Source: Lasioglossum baleicum
Taxonomy: Eukaryota > Arthropoda > Insecta > Hymenoptera > Halictidae
Assembly: GCF_051020765.1 (NCBI RefSeq)
Contig: NC_134934.1
Span: forward strand, 9,748,001 to 9,812,000
DNA length: 64,000 bases
Reading direction: 5' to 3'
Position numbers and translations under genes: made by a program. This document shows positions 49,201 to 61,200 of this stretch, piece by piece (the stretch's first letter is position 1; each line of letters starts with the position of its first letter). A model generated the notes under the pieces. It searched no databases. It was not told the origin of the DNA and was given only the letters and a program-made list of their open reading frames with translations.

Positions 49201-52200
49201 CATCTGGACTCGCGTTAGCGTCTATTTAAACTGGAGGGACGATGGGAAAAGCCCGTGATTCGTTCGTTCTCGTGACCAACTCGAGGATATCTGGATTCTA
49301 GCCACCGTGTGAAAGTATCTTCAGTGATTTAGAATGAAAATTTAGAATGAAACGCCCTCGTAGTGTTGAGCTATCCTAGCCAATGCGTAAAAGCCTCTGG
49401 ATATTAGGATACCTGTTCGAAGAAGCTATGGCGCTTTTCACGGATTGTGCCTGTGAATCCTCCGCCACTGTGCGCTGGTGCCAAACGTTTTAACCGAAAA
49501 ATTTCTGTTAATCCGTGGTAAACCGGATTTGAAAGGATACCGCGAAGTGGTGTAAAAATTGTTAGCTAGACGAGTTCAAATGTAAAGTTAAAATTCGCGT
49601 TTCCTTGGAACTCGAGTATCTCGAGTGCCTCACAAGTATCCTAATATCTTCAATATCGATGCATGTTACTCAGTTAGGTATCGCGCGTGTTTCCAGTGTA
49701 CATCAATCTCTTATTAACCCACCATGACGTTCTGCCGGTACCTCTTGTCGAGTGAAAACGGAGACAGTGGATTGGGATTTATTACGCTTCTAATATCAAC
49801 TTTGCGCATTGATTACCGGTCCAGATGCCCAGATTAGTCAACCCCGCAAGATATAGGACGAGGTCGAGTGCGCGCTTGGCACTTTTGCGCCGACAAAGAT
49901 CAAGAAAGACCCCAGCTAAAAATCGTGAAAGCCGATAACAACGATACGCAAAGAGTAGCAAAATTGCCAAGTGCGCGCTGGACCGTGCGAGTAGAAAGTC
50001 GACACGCTGAAAATTTGTTTCCAACAGCGAGGTGCCCTCGCCGAAGCCGTCGCCGTACCAGCTGGACAGGAGCCGAGGTCCGTCGAGAGAGAGCAGCAGA
50101 CAGAAGTCGCCGGAGAATGTGGCGAGATCGTTCGCGGCTGCGGCGGCGTTCACAGCGTTCGCGTGTTCCAGCGCGACGAGGAGGCCGGTGTCGCCGTCGC
50201 GATCGGTGTCGCCGGCACCGTCTTCGGAGTCGCAATCCTCGATCCCGTCGAATCGGAGCAAGAAGTCGTCGTCCGAGTCGTCGGATCAGCGACAGACCAA
50301 GGAGGAACGCGTCGAGAAGCAGTCGAAGAGCGGACAAAGACGAGGGGGTTCCCCGTTGTTGTCTGTCGACGACGGAGGGGTGGCTCGCAGCCGAACGAAC
50401 GAGACGAGCTCGACGGACACGGACCGGGGGTGCAGCAAATCGTCGAAGAAGAAGCGCGGCGGGTCGAGTTCCGGGAATGGGAACGAGTCCTCGAGCGGAG
50501 TTCTTTCCGTGGTGTACGACGTGGCGTGCTGCGACGGCCCGATCAAGTTCCACCGCGTTCTGAACGAGAATTACTCGTCTACGGCGAGCTGCGGGTCGAG
50601 CGCGGTGTCGCAAGCGAGGTTGCAGAGGTGCTTCGAAGCGGAGAACGCGTCCAGGGAGAACGACGAGAACGGAGGACCGGCCGGAAACGGCTGCGACCCC
50701 ATCGCCATGGCGATCGACACCGATGCTGGCAACGCCGGCGGAAGCTACACCTGCGGATACTGCAGGCACACCTTCAAGTCGCAATACTGCTATCGGAAAC
50801 ACACGAAAAGGCACTTGCTGCCGACCAGGCTGAACGAATCCGCTGTCGCCACCAGCCAGAGGCAGGAAGTTCAAAGGAACCGGAGAGAAGTCAGGCTACT
50901 GGACCTGAACGTACAGTACTATCCCTGCAAGATCTGCGGCTGCAAGTTCCCCAGCTACTACTTCGTACACAAGCACCGGAAGCTGTGCCACGCGAACGCG
51001 GACGAGAGGCCACAGGCGGAGGAGGCCAGCGGAACCGGGGAGGATCGGGAATCGACCACCGCGTCCAACAACGAGAGGCCGTGAACGTCGACAAGGTGCG
51101 AGACGATTTATGCAATTTACTACGAAGAGTAATTCTCGAAGATAAATTCTCCCTCGTTCGTTCTGTTCGCAAAATGCGAGACGAAGAGTTTATCGATTCC
51201 CTAATATGTATTTGCATTAATTATTGTGTATCTGTTTCAGAAATTCTACAGTACCGGATGAGGATGACTTCGTTCGAACAAAACATTTATGGTCACCGAG
51301 GGTCTCGAGTGCGACGCTTGCAACGCAGAAACTAGCTACAATGACTTCCGTAAAATAATGAGAACATTGTCGAACTGAATTAATTAAAGTACCGTCGTGA
51401 AGTGTCGACGTCTATGTTTTCTCAGTGTGTACATCCCTCCCAATCGTTCCGATCGCGCGATGTTAACAGTAGAAAAATAAAATTATAGATTACTTTTCAT
51501 TTGAGCGCGACGTACTATACTAATGCATTCAATGACACAATACTACCACGGTTTTTGTTAATTAGATATTGTGGAACAACGATGTATCGCTACTAAATCC
51601 ATCTTTGCAATACAATAATGTTAGAAAAATATTTTATTCGACTATGATTTTTCATTTGGCTAGATATGTCTAATTAAAACAAACCCTTGGTTTGAATAAA
51701 TTACTATTAAAAGATGGAATAGTAAATATTGTGTACGAGTCAAAAAAATGTTGATAGTATAGAAATTATTGAATAGATAGTTTACAGTTCATGAAAATTT
51801 CATTCAATTTTTAAAACGATTTGCTGTACTGTGAATCGTGGAATAGAATGATGTATTTTTTTTCAAATGAAAAACTTGTAATATTCCGAGAATTATAATA
51901 TAGTCACCCGCGCAGCTTTGACCAGGCATGTTTCAGTATTGTGGTAGTTATTATGACCAACAGCGTATAGGTCAAATTTCCTGTTTCGAGAAACAGGTTG
52001 TAGTCACAGGTTCATATCATTATTTAATGGATCACATAATGTTTGGACACAATTATAGATGTAACATTTATGTTCTATATTTTGAATAAACAAAAAGCAA
52101 TTTCATTATGTTCTGTTGCAGTATACAATGACGTGTTGTAGAGTCTAAATTGAAGTATAGATACATTGTATATTTTGCCACCCAACGCAATGGTTTAAGT

Positions 52201-55200
52201 AAGGAACATTTCAAACAAATTACTAACACGTTGCATGCAAATTCTGAGCATACAAATACCGGCATTAGTTGTTAGTTACTTGATTACGAAGCTTCCACCT
52301 TATAGCGTAACACAGCTATTTTTTCAGTATTAATAAATTGATATTCAGTGGCACTTATTTTGAAGATTTTATTTATTTATTTTATTGTTCGTGCTCTACA
52401 TCACATTGATCGAATATTTGTGTGGCATTCCTTCGTTTTTTCCATCATTTAAGTAACTATGTGACAAGTTGAAAATTGAGCTTCTAATTCAAATACCAAA
52501 CATAGAAATCACATCTACAGTCCTAATATTTTGTAATCCACTGTGTAACTACAGGGAGTCCCAAACATGCTGTACCTCCTTGAAAGGGATGATTCATAAA
52601 TTCATTTGAAGTAACTTCTTCCTTCGCGAGAATCTTCTCCGCAGCTTCGTTAAGGAGTTATTAAATATTAAAGGAAAAAATGTCTTCAAATGATCTTAGC
52701 CTATCCCTTTCAAGGAAGCACAACATCTTTTGGACACCCTGTAAATCATAAGTTATTTGCGCTCGAGCCAGATCTACACCCTTAAGTTCCATCCAGAGTC
52801 GCCAGATTAAGACTCGTGTCCCCGTTCTACCTTCCCCTTCTACGACTGTTGTGCACGTATCCGATACTGGCAGAGAGAGGCTAACTTTTCCCCTCAATCC
52901 GTGCTCCCTCCCCGCATCTGGCGACTCTGGTCCCATCCACTGTTGTGCTCTTGTGGCGCAGAATTCGCGAAGCTCGTGCATCGGCGTCGCCAAGAAAAAG
53001 AGGCTGCTAACTAGTGAAATAATTTAGTTTGAATGAAACTTACCGATGGTGTCCATCGACTGGGCTTCCTCGTCGCTAGTCTCCATAGGCGTAGCATGGT
53101 TGTCCTTCTTCTTCTCCTTTATTCTGCTGGCGGCACCCGCGCCGGTCACGCCAGCCACGCCACTGCTGTTCGCCTCCCTGCCAACAGGCTTCTTTTTGTT
53201 CGAGTCTTTGAAATCCATATGTATCGCCGTCGCGTTCGTCGTGTTCATCGTGCTCGTTGTGTTCACACTCAACGACGACGACGACGTCGACGACGATAAT
53301 GTGCTCTTCCCGTCGATTCTGCAACAATCGATCACCAACACGGTTACGCTAGTTCCTCACGGTACACTCAAACATTATTTTGTGTAACCAATAAACCCGT
53401 TTATTCGTGTATAACTGATAAATCGGTTTATTCGTATGCAAAATATTGCAAAATGATTTGTAACCCGCGAGCAGCAATTAAATTCCGCAATTTCGGGGGA
53501 CAACAAAGCATCTTAAACCTCGATCGCCAGCTAGATCAAGGGCGAGCCGAGTATGCTTGAACAACAGTTGCTTCACGACTTTAGGCGATAAGTTATTTCG
53601 ATAATATCTCGTTAATTATTACATTTACGACGTTCACATGTCATAGATCTATACATGTGTACGTAGGCCATTCCATTTGAAAAAGAAAAACATTGTTGTT
53701 CGTAAGATCTCGGAATATATGACCTTGAGATGACCTTCACCCACAGAGGTGTACACCTAGATACTTTTTCAATGAGAGCAATTTTTACATTGAGAAATGC
53801 TTGTTCTAATGAAATCTACTTTCTTGAAATTGGTCTGTAATGATATGACAATTTGCATAAACATACACAGTTTTCAATAAGCATAATGAAGTATTTTAAC
53901 TGCTAATAATTGTGCGCTCGTTTACTTCATCATAATAAGACTGGTGTATCCGGTGTGTCTTTGTATTTGATGCCAAATAGAATTTTGTTTCTAGTACTGT
54001 GACCTAGCACGACCTTGGATGACTTTGTGCTGGGGTTAACGAATTCGTCACGCAAGACATTATCAGATTATAGAGCAAAAAATGTAGGGTTCCATTCAAC
54101 AGTTCTCTTCAATAGTTCTACCAAAGCCAGTCAGGATGACTGGTCTTTAAAAAATATGTATAATAATAGAATATTTTTATATTTATTGATTTATATTACT
54201 ATCTTATCGGATTCGATAAACAAATTATTGAATACTTTTCTACTTAGAGAAGTAGCCATGATACAAAATTACTTTGATTCTGAATAAATTAAACAAAAAT
54301 AAAATTCACTATAATCAATTATAAGAGTCATCACATCATTGCGGGAAAGAAATGTAACATGAAGTAGGAATTTTAAAATGAAATTGTAAAAACAGTCATT
54401 TTGACTGATCTGGTCCTAACCTAGAACGCCAACATATACATCGGAAGATGTCCCCCCGCGGAACAGAACATTCTCCGTTGAACCGTTTTTCTTTTTCGTA
54501 TTTCTATTCATTTCGAGGAAAACTGAATTGAAAACTGAACACTTTACAAAAACTACCCTGTACAAAAATCTTGGTATCGGCCATTATAAAGCTCAACGAA
54601 TAATTCCAAAGAGTAAAACGGACCTTTTGCAATAACCGTTCTACCGAGAATCGCTTCGATGCGTATATACGATTTACAATTTTTTAAATGGACTGGTTCG
54701 GTCATCCCCCGCGTCGAAAAGTATCGGGCAACGTTCAGCGGAAAATTAATATTTCATTTCAATTTCAATTAATCGCTTCCGAAGGGAAGAGCAGCCGTTC
54801 CTTCCGATTTTCATGCAAACCTGGGATCAGATTTTCAACGATCAACTCAATTTCGATGATGAATGCCTACGTAAACATAATCCACTAACCAGCAACCATT
54901 GATTAGCATTACAATCTGCTAATAACCACCCTACCATCCCTCGCTCACCGCCACTCTGCTTCCATCCACCCCCGTGTTCCCCACCACAACCGACCACCCC
55001 ATTCCTCTCATCCCATCCCTGTACTTCCATCAATTGCTTCTTTTTTCCAAGAACAGTTGCAATCGTTGCCACTGTTACATTACTAAGTAAATAGTGGCAG
55101 GAGAGAAAGTCTTTCTCTCCTAAAACGACTTCCGACATTCTCCCATCTAATATAAACACAAATTTTACAATAGATTTATCAAACAACCTGATCATTACTC

Positions 55201-58200
55201 GATTATATTTAAGCGTGTGCGCCCCGTAAGATGTGATTCTACATAAGAAAAATAAATCAAAAATTCAAAATATGTACTATTTATTTATATGAGGCTTTGT
55301 TTTCGAAAAAGTCGTAAGAATCGTCGAACATGTCTGATCATGGCCTATCAATTCTACTTGCCAACTCTATGCACGCAGTTTCTTGAAAACGAAGCCTCAT
55401 ATGTTTACTTTTTTGTGGCACCAGTTACCAATCACACTGTATAACCTCTAAACAATACGTGACGATCGACGTGTTCGTTAGGATGTTCGTTTTGGATGTT
55501 TAAATTGTGTGCAACGATGATATTTGTGCAGCGATTTACGGAAAACGAGAACCCGACGAAATGATCCATTTACTACACGTTTTTCATGAAACCACTTGAA
55601 TGGCTGTACATTTTTAAATTTCTATCTGCGAAATCTACAGACTGCACCACCGTACTTATTGCTTAGGGCTTAGAATGTTACCAAGTACTAAGGAATTTAT
55701 TCTATTCTGTCATTATCTTAATTTGGTATGGTAGAACCGACAACAACAAAATTACGTTTATGACACAGGCTATTAGAAGAACTCAAGATGAAATAAAAGT
55801 ATTTTTGGCCCTATTATAGCTTTCGATTCAGACATGTATGTAACATGGTAACAAAGAATACAAAACATGACCCAGATCCTTTTGTACTTCGAGCAAACAA
55901 ACCAGAGGTATGCTATTGTCCACATTTTTGAATGAGCTGTCAACCCCATTCAATGATTTAAAAGTTCCAAACCTGATTATCCGAAATATTATGAATCCGA
56001 GAATCTCTCTGTGCATTTTTCTTAAGTTTCAGCAAGTATCGAAGATACAAAAACACAATCGCAAGAAAAACTAATGCATTGCTGTAAAATCTTAATTAGA
56101 GATACAATGAAATGTTATGCGAGAGCTATGAATTTGAAATCCATACATTTAAGTGCGCTATAAATACTAAAATGTTAGAAAGAGCTTTGAATTTGAAATC
56201 CATACGTTTAAGTGCGCTATAAATACTAAATAGTTAGAGATTAGATAGAATATAACGAAACACAAGTCAAATACGCGTAAAAGAACTAATAATAATTCAA
56301 GCTATCCGTAATATAATTGACACGGAACTGCCGATAATTTTCTTAGCGCCCCTTCCTCCGACGATAAGAGAAAAGATAAAAAAACATGTGTAATAATTGT
56401 ACAGTGATGTAAAATGCAACTGTAAATAAACACATTACAGTTGCGCAGTGAACTTATGTTTAAAATGTTCACGCTATCTCTATTGAAAGTCGTAAACTGT
56501 CATAAACACAAACTTAACTTGTCGATACAAGCATTTTCGGCTAGAAGTTTGCATGAACCTTTTTTAGCTAGTACTTGGCCTCATTAACAGATAGAAACAA
56601 TTTGGTCCTAACTTTTTTCATAGCCTGTGTTTATGTGTTAAAGAAATGATGACCGAAGATTTTAAATGTAAAGATTTCAAACATAGAAGTATATAGAAAC
56701 CATTCATCATTGCCAATCCATTATGCAATCCATTGCCATGGATATATCGCTAACAATAAGTAATTTGCCTTCCAACTACCGTTTAAAAGCGTCTGCATAA
56801 ACAAAGAAAAAGAATTTTCCATTTCAATCAATCCGAATGTGTAAGAGATATCTCACCTCGAACATTTATCACACAGGATTTCATTGATGGAAAAGAATAT
56901 CAACGGAAACCACAATTTGTCTACATGGAGTAAATAATGGACAGGTACTCCTTCACGTTATATTTTTCTAGTTTTCAAATATGTTGATATTTTCTTCAAT
57001 GAAAATGTACGTGTTTTCATCATTCTTACGTAATAATCGGAAGCAACATAAATCCAATAACCTATCGTAGTATGATGTTTATATGATTTTAAATGTGGTA
57101 AACATTTGTATACAAGATTAGACATAAATAAAGGTTTGTCACGTCGCTTTATGATTTTTCGAAAGATGAACACTAGAAATTGTAGAACGTGGCCCGGCCT
57201 TTCGTCTGTAAATTCCCGGTGTCGCTACAATCCCGAGTGTTCATCTTTCGAAAAATCATAAAGCGACGTGACAAACTTTCAACACTTTTCACACTAAAGA
57301 AACACGTATTCAGATCATTCTATCATAGGTTAGTGAATTTTTCTTTGCCACAATCAACACACCACCATGATAAAAGAAATTTTTGCAAACAAATAGTATT
57401 TCCTCCGACTGATTATTGTTTCCCCTCAATACCTAAATATAGCTTAGCAGGTAATTTCATAAAGAATCCTACATGTCACGTTATATCAAATAAACTAGTG
57501 TCTTTTGTAAGCAAAAGAATCGATAAATATTTGTTACATACAATATAGTCATAAAGAAGAGTAATTAGCCATCATATGCTCCTTTGATCAATGTTCTTCC
57601 CTTTCCTGCTTTAGATATCGCAAAAGTTTTATTTCTCTGTGATTGTATTGTAGACCAGTATGCTTATTTAACAGTAAATCTACCATTGCCGGTCAAATGA
57701 CCGTCCATAAATGTTAAATTTTATAATTATTCAAATTATGACGTTGCTTATATCGAAATTAATTCGATAAATTTCTCTATCCAGCACATATTCCAATAAA
57801 AATTGCACGAGATCTAAATAAATCGAGCCTTGTCATTTTTATCAGCTAAGACATTTTTAATCGCTTCCAGTGCTCGGTAGTTTTAGTGTTAAACTATGAA
57901 AGTATGGATGAAACACAATTGGTCAAAATATCTGTTTTTAAGAAGCCTATGACGGTTAATCTGGAATTACAAGTTACTGTAAAGACAATAGTTTTCCCAT
58001 GATATCACCTGCTGTGTTAATATAGCATAGCCTACCAGGTAATTTCAAGCTGTTTAAGCAGAAACCGTCTACAGAAAGAAGATATACGTACATCACTTTA
58101 ACATCCTTCGCGGATGCCGTGTCAGAACTCAATTGTGGCTCTTCCTTCACCTCCACTTTGACGAGATTCGACTCCTTCGGCTCCACTTTAATTTCCTTAT

Positions 58201-61200
58201 TTTCTTTGTTAGTTTCTCTGTTATCCTTTACACTAGATGTGATCGACGAAGTGACACACGCTGTCGTGGTACTCAATATCGATGTAGTTGCCGCTGCTGT
58301 TGACGTTATCACGGATTCTGTTGTTAAACATGTACTTGACGTTGCCGACGAAGAACTCAAGGAAGTCGCCGATGTGGTCGCTATCGTTGACGTAACGGAC
58401 GCTGACACGTTCGATACGGTTGAGGTGGTAGTTGTCGTCGTCGTAGTCGATGCCGCTGTCGAATTATTCTGAGGATTTTCTTGTGTTTTCTGTTGCTGCT
58501 CGCGCTGCAGCCTCGTCGTAACACCCGTAGTTAGAATATCTATAGGTCCAATACTTGAACTGGTATTATTTACCTGAAACAGATCGAGACATACACGCAT
58601 GAAGCACCTATACATTCTTAAAAATGTAATGTATGTTAACGACAACAGAATTTTAATGTGACTCACTTTATTATTAGGATTGTTCCGAGTGCTACGTGTT
58701 CGTTGCCGCGACTTTCGCAATAGCTGCTTATAATTTTCTGCTTTTTTAGTGAGGTAGTAATGATGCACGCAATCTGGAACGGACTTATGTTCTAAAGATT
58801 GAGCTATCGTTCCAAAGTTCTTAGGATGTTGTAAATATTTTTCTTTAAACAATTCGTGCTCCACAGAACTCCAAACGTTGATTAACTTCCGTTCACTGTG
58901 AAGAGCCTCTAATTCTTCTGGCTGAAGCAGACCGTTCCGATTCTGAAACGCGATTCGTCTTTGTTTCGTATCCAATAATAACGGAGGTATCACTGCGTAC
59001 GAACGCATTTTTTTATCTTCCATCTAAAAAATAGTTATGGGGAAAAGATTATCATGATTATTCTGACATGTGACTCCAATAATTAAAATTTAATAGCGAT
59101 TAAATAGCGATAAAAGACTTGTTTTCAAATTATTAACAGTAAACAGATCTTAACAGCTAAGCCCGATCATTGTCTTTGTCTCTTGCACGATGTAATGCTT
59201 CCAGTGTTTACAGAGCAGATAGATTTTTTAGTACCACGCCGTTGTCAGGTGACTGCACAACATTTTTTCAATGATACGAATGGTCATCCATCATCATTGT
59301 CACGAAATTAGTTCAAATGACACGTTCACTACCAGCACACATATGTGATGTGCACGATCTCGTAGTGTAAGTGAAAGTAATCGAATTAATTTGATATATA
59401 TGTATATACTATTATTTAACAGCATAGTCCACGACTTTCCTTTGCTAAATTGTTCTAGAATTTCATAAGGGAGGTACGTTACATTTAATCAAACATGTTG
59501 GTAGAAAACTTGTTAACTAAAATGAATAACGGTGCTTAAAAAATGTCGAACAACGTCAGAAATTAGATAATACTTATGGATGACCACCAGTATCATAGTC
59601 CATTGATAATCACATTAACTTTTCGCTCGAGACGCCGAGGGCACAGCAGAAACTTAGTGTGGTTGTTATTACGTTAACTGTTAATAACTTGAGAACAAAA
59701 TTAATTTTCGTCTTTTCTAGCCTGGAGAATCACACCATAAAGAAGACGACATGCAATCGAACATGCTGTTGTGTATATTATTACATAAATTCTAAAGGGT
59801 GTTCTCTACCTCTTGTTCTTGAAGGCCGTCCATAATTTCCTCTAGATCAGCTTCACTTTTAATGCGAGCACCAACTCTATTGAAACGTTCTTTGTCTTCT
59901 CTCTGTTTTCGCAACTCAGGGAACACCTTCTCGAAGAATTCGCGATTTTTCGCTTCCTTCGATTTCCTTTTCTGCGTCGCCTCCAATCGTTCGATCTTAC
60001 GATGCCACTCCTGCACCAAAATGGCGTACGTTCGAGACTGTTGCCGATGGAGGGATGCTCGTTCGGCGTGTTCCCGACGAAGCCTCGCTATAAGCTTAGC
60101 TCTCATACACGTTTGGTGCTTCGTACGATTTTCTTGGTACACACTTGTATCCGACGGTTGATTATACAAAGGTAGCTCCACTTTCGGGCCCAGCCTCTCT
60201 AGGAGTCTATGGGCTTCCTCCGCTTTTCTCTGAAATCAAAATTAAATATAAATTCTGTGGTCAAGTGTTTCTAGAATTCTGAAAATCATGCTCGAGCTTC
60301 TTCGCTAAATGTCTTACCCTATTTTCAGCATAAATCTTTTGTGCCAGAGACTGGTGCTTTGGTTGCTGCGATTGTTCCTCAACCGGTCGTTTAAGACCAC
60401 TGGCTTCTAGAGGTTTGTTCGCCGCCTCTTCTAGTTCTTTCAGCTTTTTCCGAAGCTTATTTATCTGAGACTCTCTCTTCGCAATCTCTCTATCGACCTT
60501 GGCGATCTGCTGCAGAAGATCATCCTTGGTACTCCTAAATTGCACGTCTTCCTGCGTGTTCGGTTCCGGAAGCGTGGGAGAAATAGCTTCTGTTTGCGGC
60601 GTATACGCAGCGGGCTGCTCCTAGCAGAAAATGCTCATATAATACTGCGATACACCGAAGACATATTTCGAGGTAAGAATACAGGCTGGCTGAAAAGTTC
60701 CCGGAATTTTTTAAAGCATTTCAGCAGCATAAAAATACCGCACAAACGAATGAACACACACTTGACCGAATAATAAGTTTTATGAATTCATGAACAATGA
60801 AATTCATTCGTTTGTGCGGTATTTTTATGCTGCTGAAATGCTTTGAAAACTTCCGAGAACTTTTCAGCCACCCTGTATATGTAGTGTGATAATTAGACTG
60901 TGGATCTATATGCAAAATAAAATTTGTATGCATCAATTGCAAGCTATGCAAAAGTTTGTTTCGAGCTAAATCAAAATTTATTTTCCTCCTTAATGATTTT
61001 AATATGTTGCACCTATACATTTTTGTTATGAATTGCATAAAATCCACAGTCACCTAAGAGAACGACAAATATAAAGCTATGTCCACACAGTTGTTACGGA
61101 TGACGAACAGGTGTTCTACCCTAGATAAATCTACATAGCTGTTTAGTTTAGTTTAGGGCCCAAACATACGCACGACCAACTGGTCGTTGACAAAATACGA

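Larger units (their letters stand above)
27693..53043. other. 25.35-kb Smrter intron hosting a nested gene and many repeats
   Basis: The intron lies between the exon ending at 53044 and the cysteine-rich exon starting at 27692. It contains the opposite-strand BTB zinc-finger gene (46896-51084) and numerous transposon remnants. Outside these I see no gene. The GC-richer intervals 37000-37490, 39590-39990 and 40790-41850 carry overlapping frames on both strands with no domains; they could be regulatory or alternative first exons, but nothing shows this. Confidence 0.7.
53319..58091. other. Smrter intron of about 4.8 kb
   Basis: Contains the inverted repeats at 55287-55402 and 57134-57276 and a tandem duplication at 56111-56228. 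The frames at 54015-54287, 54842-55195 and 57189-57548 show no recognisable domain. Nothing else is supportable. Confidence 0.6.

Noticed and set aside
50163..51335. A 390-codon frame overlapping BTB exon 3 in another frame, and a 324-codon frame antisense to it (49900-50874)
   Set aside because: Both are shadows of a GC-rich real exon; the BTB frame has zinc fingers and correct splice phases, the others only Arg-rich text.
57189..57548. A 119-codon plus-strand frame in a Smrter intron
   Set aside because: Its start overlaps the inverted repeat 57134-57276 and no family is recognisable.
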